Shown: positions 45,928 through 58,100 of the stretch, in pieces | Layout of the letters: each line of letters starts with the position of its first letter | Position numbering within the stretch: the stretch's first letter is position 1 | The notes under the pieces: generated by a model | The model's input: only the letters and a program-made list of their open reading frames with translations | The model's database searches: none | What the model was told of the DNA's origin: nothing | Assembly (NCBI GenBank): GCA_027574665.1 | Contig: CM050666.1 | Location: 1,736,001-1,800,000, forward strand | Direction of reading: 5' to 3' | Length of the DNA: 64,000 bases | Source of the DNA: Rhynochetos jubatus | Lineage: Eukaryota; Chordata; Aves; Eurypygiformes; Rhynochetidae | Program-made: the position numbers and the translations under genes

Positions 45928-48900
45928 TGAGGGAGGAATAGGGAGAACAAATGCAAGGCCTTATGCAGAACTCAGTTCAAATGTCAACATATCAGAAAGC
46001 CTATATCAGTGACTTTTTTGGGACGTGGACTACCTTTCTGCCTAGGCAAGATGGTGACAGCCAGTCTATAAATGTTACCAACTGGTAGGGAGATGGAATA
46101 GGTCACATTGTACTTTTCTGCAGGAAATTTTGCAGTCTGCACCATGTTACTTTGTTATTACCAACACATAAATCTGAAAGTGCACAGCTTATTGAGGCTC
46201 TCTGACAGTCACAAGATGGGGAATTGTTACTATGACAGATGGACTGACAAGTATACTCCTATAAAAAAACTTTGTTCAGCTTGGAGTTAAGGCTGTAAAT
46301 ATATAAACCTTACATAAAAGGAATGTGAATAGAAGTGCGCAGATCGAGAAGGTGAGGAATCCCATGGCAGGCGGCTCTGGGAGGAGGAGCAGGATGGGTA
46401 CTGGATGGAGACAGGGCTCAAAACTGGGCTGTATTCTCCCCCCTCTGGTTCCTATATGTCACATAGTGAGTATCATCAGAGTAGAAAGGATGTATAATCA
46501 TCCCATGTTCTTCCAGACCTGACTGCATAAGAACAGCAGCCGGGCATTTCTTTCATTTGGCTAACTCATGGAAACTTGTGGAAAGCCGTCCTTATGCCCT
46601 GGGTGACAGCTCCACCATGACCACCTGCAAGTGAGAGTGCACAGATCTATATATGAAGGCAACAAAGCAGGAAAGTGCCTCCAGAAGAATTTCAGGGTGA
46701 TACCCTCCACTTCAGGAAGATCAAGAATTAATTCTCCATTTCACTGTGTTTTCAAACTCATTTCATTACTAGCAAGGAGAAATCAGCATGACTGAGACCT
46801 GCTGAGTGCTGAAGGCAGTGAGGGCCAAGCTCTGGAGTACAAGCGATGCAGAGCCTGCAGAAAGTAAGCAAAGCAAGATGTCTGTGGGGGGTGTGTTGGT
46901 GTACAATGCAAACCACCCAAGGAGAGATTCCAGCTGTGATTCCTGTTCAGCCTTCCATAGCATGTCCCCTGTCTCAGCCATGTGGTGTTGTCATTCTCAG
47001 AAAGTAGAGAGTCCACCTCATAAAAGAGCTGTCATCTTGGTGCTCAGGCTGGGCAGAAATTTTCTATCAAAACAGCATTTCAACAGACAATGAAGCTGGT
47101 AAGGCCAGACACTGTCTGTGGAGACATCTGCTGGGATTGGAAACTCTCGACTTTCAGCCAAATTTTCAGCCATAAGCCTAACAGGAATGTCGCCTTCTCA
47201 GAGGGACAGCTCTGCAGGGAAGACATCCAGGTTTGTGCAGGGAGCAGAGCAAGGATATGAGCTATTGGGGATCTCCTGACCTTCTCCAGTGCTTTTCTGT
47301 TGGGGTGTGTGTGGTGTCTGTGCCTCCTGGTTGAATGATCATTTCCCTGGCAGCTGCTTATCCAGGTCTACTGAAACAGTTCCTGTCCTAGCACATCTTC
47401 ACAGATGTGACATCTTCCAAGGCAACTGCCTGCTCCCACTGCAGTAGGGTTCAAGTTGACACTGGGAACATAAAGCAGAGACTTGCTGAGATGGATGACC
47501 ATATAGACCAGATCTTCCAAGGCATCTTGTCACCCTCTCAGCACTTCAAGGATAACTGCGTTCACCTGTCTCCATTTGGAGAAAGTCCTTTCACTGCAGA
47601 CACATCTGGTAGTGGCTGATGGGCCTTGCACAGGGTGCAGTGAGCCAGAGTGAGCACCCCATGGAGTTGGGGCCTATGCCCGCCAGCACTTGTCCTGCCA
47701 CCTCGGGCAGAGCAGTAACTCTGCAGTTAAGTGAGGCTGGTCTCTTGCTAAGCATCTTTGACATTTGATTTGAGGAATAAAGGTCAGGCTCCTCAGAGAA
47801 AGGTAATGTGGGTTTAATGAACAAAATGTGTCAGAATCTGCACTGCTGTGGCCTTTTTGGAGGGTAATAGAGTCTGGGGAGCCATGCTGCCTGCTCTGGC
47901 AGTGATGGGCTCAGCTGCCTGTGCACTGATCTTTGCACATCCCCATGCAGCGAGCACCGCCATGACTGGTGGGCACATGCCTGGACTATGACAGAGAGAC
48001 ATGGAACCTGACCCAACTCCTGCAGGTCATGCTGAGAGAAAGGAGCAGGCTTGCTCTGCACCTTCATTGCCCTCCTGAGGTCTTCTCCTCTTCCTGAGTG
48101 ATCCAGGAGAGCAGAGAAACCTTCTTCTGGAACTCAACTTACAGTGCCTGTGGATAGTGGAGCAGTGAGGGTACAGGACAGCCCAGCCCTGGTGTTACCC
48201 AATGATCATGCTGTGAGCATGGCCCAATTTCTGTGACAGCATCACTGGCTTCTCTTGTCTCTCATGTCAGGGGTACCTCAGTCCTACTCTGGCTATTGTA
48301 TCCACATTTCTTGTATAATATGGGGGAGTTTAGCTCTGAAACGTGAGGTTTTCTAGCACCATATGAAGTACAAAAATTCTTTCAAAATAAGGAAGTAATA
48401 TATTTCCAAAATGAGAAACTGAATTAAATTTGGCCACTTTTTGTCAAATTTAGCACCAGTTCTGGTATTGTTCATGTCTTGCCTCTTTTCAGACTTTTCC
48501 CCTGTTTGTTGGGTGTGTTTTTTCCAGCTCTACAGAACACCTTGCCCATGCGTACCCATGTCACTCCCCCATTCTTGGGAGCTGTTCTGTCTTGTGTCCC
48601 TCGCTGATGGACATAAGCCTTGTTTTTGTGTCTAATAATGTGCATCTCACTGCAATTTCATGCTTTTACACTCACAATGTACACAGAGAATACAACTCTT
48701 TTCACATACAGAATTGCAACTACATAGCTAAACCATGACAAATTTCATATTTGCAACGAAATATGCTCATTTATAGATATGCATGTTATTTGGCCATAAA
48801 ATGCTTGAACAGTGAGCATCTCTTGAGGCTAAACAGTCTCTTTCCAGCTAACTTAGGAACCATCAGCAACTGTAAGCTTTCTGTAGCTGGAAATCTCTGC

Positions 48901-51298
48901 CAATGTATCTCCCCTCCTCTGCTTTTCTTTCTTAAATAAGGGTAAATACTAGATATCGTGTTTATGACAACAGAGTCAGTCAGCTCCCTATGGCCTAAGC
49001 ATTAAGGTTTTCTTCCTCTTCACTTGTGGAATTACATTTAAATATGTACTCTAAAAGCACATTGACACTTTAAGTGCTTCAAATGTTGGAAGCACCAAAA
49101 TTAAGGCTCTCCTCAGCTTCAGCCTCTTGAGCAGGGTCATTACAATGCAGTCTTTAATTACATGATCATATACTAGTTTTTCCACAGAATCCTTAACTCA
49201 CTCCATGCCTGGGTAGTCATTCAATATTTCCCTTAATCCTTCCAATTCAATGTGTGCTGCAGGCTTTATTTGCTGCACACTATTCAAACCCTCTGTTGAC
49301 TACACAATTATTCATGTTCTCTTGGGTGTTTCTCTGGTGCTTTCATCAGGGTCCATGAATGCTAATTAATTTTTTTCCACAAAACACCTATATAATGACC
49401 TTGCACTTTTCCTCTTGAGAACTGAGGCAGAAAGACGAGCAACACTATAAGAGACAGTCTGAGTTTGGATGCTTTCATACCATCCCACACAGCAGGCCCT
49501 CATGCTTGATTTTCTGTGGACTTAGCATTTCCTTACATTTCATCTGTTAAAAACATAGCTCCTGTTGGCTTCCATTTTGAGTGCTCAGCACTTCTGCAAA
49601 CCTAACCCTAAGGATCTCCCACTGGGGACTGTGGAAATAAGAAAGGTATAATTAAGCTCAGCTATAAATTCTGGAGCAAATGCAAGGATAGGGAGGAACC
49701 CCCATGAGAATGTACTTTCTTCTCATGCAATCCCTCACTTTGTTCAGTAAAACTTTTCTGGTCTTCCCAGGGAATGAAGGATACTGCTTTGTTACACAGT
49801 CATCAGAGTGAGCCCAACCCATGCATTGGATAGAGCCTGAATGAGAACAGAACATGACTTTGTAATTAAAAACAGAAAAAAGCACCACATCCCTCCCTGC
49901 CTATCCTTCATCACCCCCCTCCCATCCTTTCTCTGCCTTTAGATACTTCTTAATCCCCCTTGAGAATAGCTTTGTCCTTGTGTGCTGGTTCTTTTGCACC
50001 TCTCCTACCAGGACTCTCAATTCAAAGCAGTGCACTCTCCCTTCCTCACTCCCAGGAACACTATTCTGGCCTGGAGAGTCTCTTCCAACCATGGGCCTTA
50101 GGTTGGAGCAGGGGTCTGGCACGATGGACAATTTTCATCCTTACCCATGGAGATAAGGAAAACCACCCGAAGCCAGCGATGTGGGAACAGTTTTCACATT
50201 GCTTCTCTTCTGCTCTTCCTCTGGGACCAGGGGGTCCAACATGAGATTAGATGACCCATGTCACCCCAGAAACCTACAGAACAGCAGCAGCATCTGTCCC
50301 CAGTGTTACCTTGAATGCCCCAGCCACTTGCTGCTGACCAGGCAGAGTTTAGCTGATGCAGAGGCATGGGCTCTGGGGAAGTGGTGCTGCAGAGAGCAGA
50401 CAGATCAGAAGTGAGCTCAAGACCAGCAGGCAAAGGCAGAAAGATGCTGCCAGGGTCTGTGGGGGAGTGGGCAGGGGCACAGCCCTTGTGACAGCTGTAA
50501 TCCCCAATTTGTCCTTATGAAGGCAACTTGTTCCCATCCTCATGTTTTGAGGAAACCCTCCCAGCTCTGCCCTGTATCCTGCTTTTTTCCAAAATCATTT
50601 ACCATGGTCTTTGTCCTCTTACGGCCATCCAACCTTGGTCAGATGTGGGTGCAAGTGCTGGAGGTTCATGCAGGAGCTGAGTTCGCAAACTGGATGTCCA
50701 GCACCCAGGCTCCAGCTGTGAGCGAGAGCTAAAACAATGACTTAAACCACTATGATTTAACCCAAGTTTCTCCACTTATATCTCCTGTTGGAGCTTGGCA
50801 TGGTGCATTTCCCATTTTTACTTCCCAGACACTAAAAACACTTGGCATCTGTGGCAGTTTGTAATACCAGGTCTCAGGGTTTTAGGATGAAACCAGAAGG
50901 GTGTCTGGGAGCTAGTTACCCTTCCATGCTGACAGCCTGCTCTACGCCCACAGACAGGTGCTCTATGGGGTTGGGAACATGCTCTGGGAGCCTGACACTG
51001 ATTCCATGCAAAACAGCAGCGGCCTTCCTACCCTGTGGTTTGCACAGATCCTGCTCTTCCCTGGTTGATGGGGTCTCCAGAGATGTTCGCGTGTCTGTCC
51101 CTTTCCCTGTTTCTCCGAGCAGCCTGCAACTCTGCTTCTGTTTGTTTAAAAAACATTTCATGTTCACCTTCCCAAACTTGTAGACAACTGCTCTGACATA
51201 TTTTCCCTGTCAGTCCAAAGACAACACAGTCTGGTAAAACAGCTGTCTGAGTCTCCCAGGTTACTACATTCTTGGAATTAAAAAGCCATTTTCTGAGG
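45928..51298. other. Unique stretch, no gene seen
   Basis: These 5.4 kb show no gene, RNA gene or transposon that I can recognise. Open frames are short, multiple and overlapping on both strands (for example 46783-47093 and 47591-48067). Confidence 0.5.
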
Positions 51299-51303
51299 GA
51301 CTG
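51299..51303 (+). repeat. Target site duplication, left (GACTG)
   Basis: The five bases GACTG lie immediately before the TGTGCTGGG start of the LTR and are repeated exactly after its ACGACA end. This is the footprint of retroviral integration. Confidence 0.85.
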
Positions 51304-52115
51304 TGTGCTGGGTTCAGTCAGGAAAGGGCTAACTCCCTTTACTCTGGTTGCCAGGGAACTCTGTTGCTGGACAGTAAGTGAAAACATTGATAAGGCCTCA
51401 GCTGGTGTTGGGGATGGCTTGTACTGAACTCAAGGTCTTTTGTCCGCTTCGGATACTGTAGCTGACACAGACTAACCAAGGAAGTATTTCATTCCATAGT
51501 ACGTCATGTTCCAGTCTTTTTGGGTGGAGAAGAGGGTCCGGTAGTCATTACTCTTCCCTTCTCTCTGTCTCCCTTACTCCCTTGCTCGTCTCTCCGAGCA
51601 CTTGCTAACCCTCCTGTGTTAGCTGCTTTGCTAACTCCTGTGCTGGCTCATTCATGTGGGAGCTGGTGGATAGTTTTGAGTTTTCTGGCCGTGTTATCGG
51701 TGATAAGGTTTGCTCGGAATCTGCTGCGTAGGCTCCCGGGCTCCAGCCTTCAGGCCGCGGCTCTCAGGCTATGATCGCTCTCGGGCTATGATCGCTCTCG
51801 GGCTGTGGTTCTCGGGCTCTCTGGGTCTGATTTTCATCCCTCAACATCTGGGTATGCATTGGTCAGTGGATGGTGGGAAATTGTATCATATTGTATATAT
51901 TGTACTATATGTTTCATTTTCTACTATTTTAAGTATTTATTATTAGTAGTATCTGTATGCATTGATTTAGATTTAATTAGTAAATAGTTCTTATCTCAAT
52001 TTTATGAGCTTCCTTATTTCTTTTTCCTCTGATTCTTCCCCTCCACTGGAGGAGGGGAGGGGGATTTGTGAGAGCGGCTTTGTGGTATTTTGTTAGCCAG
52101 AGTTAAACCACGACA
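51304..52115 (+). mobile_element. Solo LTR, ERVL-like family B, forward orientation
   Basis: This complete 812-bp LTR begins TGTGCTGGGTTCAGTCAGG and ends GAGTTAAACCACGACA. It is flanked by a perfect 5-bp duplication, GACTG. A 5-bp duplication is typical of class III (ERVL) elements, as opposed to 6 bp for many ERVK and 4 bp for ERV1; I have not matched it to a named family. It aligns end to end with the - strand copy at 18485-19253 but carries an extra 17-bp tandem unit at 51768-51801. The AT-rich segment at about 51890-52000 lies near its 3' side. There is no internal region on either side, so the provirus was reduced to one LTR by LTR-LTR recombination. Confidence 0.92.
51768..51801 (+). 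repeat. 17-bp perfect tandem duplication inside LTR
   Basis: GCTATGATCGCTCTCGG occurs twice head to tail (51768-51784, 51785-51801). The corresponding place in the 18485-19253 copy has a single related unit, so the duplication is specific to this copy or subfamily. Confidence 0.85.
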
Positions 52116-52120
52116 GACTG
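52116..52120 (+). repeat. Target site duplication, right (GACTG)
   Basis: This is the exact repeat of 51299-51303, directly abutting the LTR end. Confidence 0.85.
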
Positions 52121-55100
52121 GCAGGGCAGCTGTGAGTACCATGCGGTCGAGACTGGCACTACAGCTTGCCTCTGGAGAGACATGTGTTCCCACTTCAAGA
52201 CCTCCTTTTCCTGAGATGCTTCTCTCCAGACAATATGGATCAACAGCTCATATGGCACCGAACCATATGCTTTCCAAAGCGGGTAGCCATGCTACATCGC
52301 TCTGTACTAACACTAGTACTCACCTTTGCTGGCTTTTTCGGACACAGCCCCTTGCTAATGAAGTGATGCAGCTTCTGCTACCAAGATGGCTCACAGCAGG
52401 GACAGCAGGAACTCGGAGCCATGTGCAACATGGGGCTTTGCAGTAATTCACAGGGGGAAACACAGTTCCTGCAGCAACACAGTTTGTGGTTGGTACTGTG
52501 AGAGAGCACAGTTTGCTGGCCACAACTCCCCTGCTGCTGTGCCTGCCCTGTCCATACTTCTAGTATTCTGATCAGGAGTCTTTTATCTGAAGCCTTGTAG
52601 TGAAAATCATGTCCAGAGATTTCCAGTAAGAGACCCTTTCTCCCTCTCCATAGCCAAGGACTTCCAAAAAGAGCCAGGCTTCTCTGCAGAGTCCATGAAT
52701 CTCAGGATAAGGTTCTTCCAGGCCCCTTGAAGCAGGATCTTTGAGTTCTCAGATCTTGCATGATCCTGCATTTCAACTCATGCTGTTCAGCAAAGTCATA
52801 CCACCAGGTTGGTCAGATTGCTCTGCATTACTCAGCACACCCTGCTGCTCATGATGTTGGCTTTGCTGTCCACCTTCACTGCTCCTTCCAGACCTCTGGT
52901 AATGCTACCAAACAGCATGGCCAAAACCAGACCCCCGGGAGCCCTATTTGTCCATCCTGGATGACGGTTTCTATTTCTAGCTCCATACTGAATGCTGCTG
53001 CGTTGCAGAATGGGGCGTGTTTGCTGGCAGTGTGTCCACTTGGAGCCTCTGCAGGTCCACAGTTACTCTATGAAAGATGGGGTCTCGCAGAGGGTGGATG
53101 CTGACAGGAGCAGCCTTGGAGGCCGCTCAGTGATGTTGAAGGCAGTCAGCTGGACCAGTCCAAGAAGACCGGAGAGGAGAGACACTGTAGCCTGTTGGCC
53201 TGAAATATCAAATTTGTTGGAAGTCTTCTTATCAGAAACTCTAGAAGAGATGGGGCAGGATGTCCAAGGGCCCCAAGGTGCATGTCAAACTCTTCATCCA
53301 CACTGAGCTCAGCCCAGGCCGAAAATGGTTCTGCCTGCACATCCTGCATGGCTTCTTGGCTTTCATGGATTTGCAAGTGCTGGTTTCTGTTCAACTCCCC
53401 AAAGCATGCAGACCATGGCTATATGTTGCCAGACCTCAGCCCAAGCACACCGGTGTCTGGCTCTGCTTATGAGAACAGTACTTCAAAAGGCTCGGTTGTA
53501 GCCAGGGTGGCTGGCTGGCTCTCCTCGAGAAGCTGGCTCTCCTTGAGAAGCGTTTCCCAAACAGTTCAAGCTTTGACTCTTCCCACCTGCATCTCCACAG
53601 GCAAAGGGTGTTTGTGTGTGCATGCCAAATTCAGGGATTGAGTTAGGATTGAAAGCTAAAACTGTAACTGAAATGAAACAAGGTATTTACAGACTGTCAG
53701 GGGAATAACGTCTGAAGCTCATTGTGTGGTGTCCTAGCTTCTACCGAACCTTCAAACAAACCATTTGCCAAAATGCACAGACTCCCTTTTCCCTGCCTGT
53801 GAAGGACTGCAATGCATTTCACTGTCAAAGATGACTTGAACCAAAATGAAACAGTTGAATTAGAAAATCACTGTGATTTTAGAGAGAGTTTAAATGATTC
53901 CTTAAAGGACTTGTTATTACAGGTTATGCAGACTAGGACAAAACAAGAGTTATTGACTGAGTTGGGCTGACTTCCAAGCATGCATACAAAATCGCTGTAT
54001 CTGTGACTGGCTGCTACAGATGCTGGAGAGCTAAAACCATGTTATGTGGTCTGTGCAGCAAATTAAATGAATGGTCAAACAAAAACACACAGCATGGGAA
54101 ATACTCAAAACTCTGTGCTTCATGTATGCAACAGCCCCATGCTGCATAGGATTCTCAGCTCAGGAACAAATCCTACAGCTAGGGCAACAAATTGGGGTAA
54201 ATGTAGAGCTAATGTGCTCATGAGTAAAAGAAAAACTTGTCTTTACAACTGCAGATAAAAAGATGAAGTGCACTGCGAATGCAGTAGCACCTATGAACTT
54301 TTTAATTATAAAGGAAACAAAGGGTGAGTTTTGTGTTTCTTCACAAGTAGTAAGTGAAAGATTTTGTACATTGCCTGCAGGGTCTCTCATTTCACAGCAG
54401 CATTACTAACAGAGCTGAAACACTCACAAGTCTTGATTGTAAAATAAACATGTACGAAAGATATGCTTGCTCCTCTGTGCTTTAAAGTGACAGTAACACA
54501 GGTGCTCTGCAGAGGAATCCCTGACCTGTGACACTCAGAGAGAGGGACTGTGTTTATTGCAGACAATGGATGAGATATCATTTGCGTTTTAGCAAATGGA
54601 AGGACTCTGGCCCAGCAGTGGGTCAGAGGTGGGATGCAGTGGTGGGTTGTGGTTCCCAAATGAAACCCTAAATGTAGGTGTGTCTTTGTCAGAGTCTTCA
54701 TGTGCACTGGCTGCCCAAGGCCCCATCACATCTGGAGATCTGAGTCTCCATTTGGTGCTGGCTGTGAATCCGGGGCATCTGCATGGCACCAGCACATGCA
54801 GTCTGCAGACCTGTGGAGACCTGGACCCTTCTGGGGACACAGCTGGAAGCCCAGTGGGACCCCCAGAGCACTTGTCATGATGCTGGACACCTGTCTGTGA
54901 ACATCAGCCCTCCAATGATGGTAATGGAAGCTCAGGTAGCCAGCGTGCACCGATGCAGCAAGGTCTTGGCACTCGAATCTCAAGTGAGTCTTGCCAGGAT
55001 GCTTTCAGGAAGATACCGGAACCTTCAATACATAAACAAAGCATTGGGTGGGATTAGTTGTTCAAATGTAGCTCTGTCCATCTAGACATCTCCACACGAG

Positions 55101-58100
55101 CTTGAGAGGCTAGCTTAGATTCAAACTTCAACAGGTGTGTGAAGTAAGAATAATCTCATCTTTTGAGCTTGAAAGGGGAATGGTTCCTTCATTTTGCAGT
55201 TTATTTGGGATATGCTGTATGGCATGGCAGAGGCAGGGCTGGGATCTTACAGGACTGCAACTATTTTCAGGGCCAGCTATAGGGTACGGGGAGAAGAAAC
55301 ACAGCTTTCCAAATCTGTAATGATTTCCAGGGTAGAATTAAACAATAATAACAGATAATTGGCCAGGCTGCTTGCCTAGAAGAGAAGATGTATTGACCTT
55401 GCTAGCTGACAGAATGCCTTTGTAAAGATGGAATTAGTTAAATGCTGCTAATAGATGGAGAATGGAGACAGACACAGAAGTGGCTTCAGACTAGTAAGCC
55501 ACACTCACTCCAGTGTTACAGGCTAGTGTTTGAAAAAGCATCCTCCTGAGGCATGGGTCATGGGCCAGGTATAGAATCCTGGTTGTTGGTGTTATGTGGA
55601 GGATACAGTGGTTGGGGATTCAAAAGATGTACACTGACCAAGGCTGCCCTTGGGTTGGGATGTGGCATGGCAGCCACACAAGGCAGCTTTCAAAGCATTT
55701 GGCAAAATAATGTTCAGCATTGCTACTGCCTGCTCAGCACTCACCATTTAGGATGTAAATGGAGGATTACTTGCTTGTGAAGTGGGAGAGAGATGTGCAT
55801 AACCTTTGCCTGCTTATAGTTTTCATTAGGGTTTTGCACGGGGCCTCACATTTGTGTCGGTGAACAGCATCTTTAAGCAGGCTCTGTGACCCACTCCTGC
55901 TGGTGCCCTTCCCGTGTGCGAGGTGTCAGGTTGGGATGTAGGGTGACTGGGAAGGTGAGAGCCTTCAGGCCCTGTTCTGATGAGGAGAACACCAAACCCT
56001 GGAACTAAACACTGATCCTTACCTCAGGATGAGAAACTGGAGCAAAAATTGGCTTTTCAACCTTTCCATCTTTCCCCCAAATTACCAGGATCCTGTTTTA
56101 GACATGGCCAGCTGCAGCTGTCAGGAGTCTGCTGCAGGCAGGGAATGCTAAATGAATCATGGAAACCATCTCCACAAGTGTGGGAAGTTATTCAGATTTA
56201 ACTATCTGCGGCAGAGAGCCCCCAGTACCCCTGAGGACATCACTGGACCATGAGCCATTCGCATGTACCATGCACAGTTATTCTTTCCCAGGTAGGTTCC
56301 TAGGAAGAGGTCATGAGCTCCTCCTCCACGTACATACTCATGCATGTCTTGACATGGACTTGCACTTTTTTGTGGGTTGGTTAAGTGTTTCTGTGGTACC
56401 TGCCTTCATTAGAGTGATGAACTGTTTCTGCAAGTGGGCCTGCAGATTTAGTGCCAAGGTGTTCGAAGCTTGTGCACACTGCTGTGGTGCAAAGAAGTTG
56501 TTCCCTGTTTCAGTGGAACTGCAATCTCTGGCTACATTTGAAGGTTACTGAATTTGTGAATAACAGTGTTCTGTGGTTCCATCACCTTGGTTTTATGATG
56601 TTCTGTGTTATCTTCTCTTTTTAAACACTGTATAACTGAAGGGCTGATGATTCCAAGAGCAGTGCTGGTGGGTGAAAGAGGCAGCAGGAATTTATCAAGG
56701 CAATGAGGTGGCATCAGGAGGTGAAATTCACCCACTGCAGAGCCTCCTTGGTGCTGCACGCTCCCACTGGAAGCACAGCGACAAGATGACACATGTGCCC
56801 ACTGTCACAGCCCACTTGCCATCCTGACTGTGTTCATCTGCTCACACACCCATACCTGCCACCACAGACGGACCCTCCAGATAGTCATCTGTGCACTCAG
56901 ATGTGATTGCCCTGAGATAATCAGATTTCAAAGGAACGTGACAGCAAATTGAAATGCACAGTTGGGATGCCCTTGTGTAGCGATTTTTCATTTGTGTAGG
57001 CCCCCTGCACACCTCCGCACTTCTCATGGGGGGAATGAAATCAAAGCCAGACCAAGAACAGCAGAAGAGGAGGGCTTGGTGAATCAGTGCTGCTCTGTGG
57101 GTGTTTACTTAGGCCCCCATGCATATGGCAGCAGGTTTGAGTCCCACTCCATGCTGTGGGCTCGTGGCCAACAGAGAGGCTGAGTTGAGGTTGATCTCCC
57201 ATACATTATATTTTAAATCTAGGGTCCTGTGGTTCACCTCTGAGAGGTGTCTAAGCCATGTCTTCATGATACTCTGTAACATCAGGACCATAGAGCATCA
57301 GGGTTGCTGCAGACTACTCTTAAGAACTCTGCTGCTGGTCCAGGCTACCGACAGGGAGCACTCTGAGGCCAGACTTGGCTTGGAGACCTTGGGAGCGTGG
57401 GCATTGCAGACAATGACTTTGAGAGCGTTCAGAGATGTCAGTGGAATTTAGGAAGAAATCAATTACTGGATTAAAATAAACAAGGAAACTGTTTGAAATG
57501 AGCTTTAGAAAACTTAAGTGTTGGTAAATACACTGTGGAGAGCTGTGGGGCGCCGATGCATCCTTCCCAGCTTTGCCTCTAGCCACAGAGTACAGGCAGG
57601 GAATTTGCTGTCCACAGTGCTTTGCTGTCCATGCTGCTTTGCTGTCTTACTGGCCACCTAGCTACTGCAGGGCTTGAAGTGTTCACCTCCTCTCCTGCCA
57701 TGGTGGGCAGGTTGAGTCTTCAGTAAACCAGAAGAACATGAGCTTAAAATGGTCTAAAAAGGTACCTGGATCTCTCACAGCTTTAACAGAGTGGGTTGTA
57801 GATACATTGAACAAAGTGTTACAGAATGAAGCAGACTGCAGTGCTTAACTCCTGAAGTGTTTGGTATCTTCACAAAGCTTCTCTGAATCCCAGCTGCATC
57901 CCAGGCTGCTGGGGTGCACTTTGCAGATTGTCCTGCTTTGGGCTGCAAAGAACAACCAGCACCCACAAAGACCTGTGGCCCTGAGGCAGCTGCTGTGATA
58001 GGTCACATGCCTGTATATCCCAAGCTGCCCCTCAGAAAGCTGTGGGTCTGCCTGCCCCAGGGAATGTGGGGATTGGGGTGGTGTAGGTATGTCTCTGAAT

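Noticed and set aside
52992..53641. Cluster of open frames as a multi-exon gene
   Set aside because: The frames overlap in conflicting registers on both strands, lack convincing splice sites and match no family I know.
57119..57155. tRNA-like B box (GGTTTGAGTCCCA)
   Set aside because: There is no matching A box, acceptor or anticodon stem around it. The word alone is common by chance.
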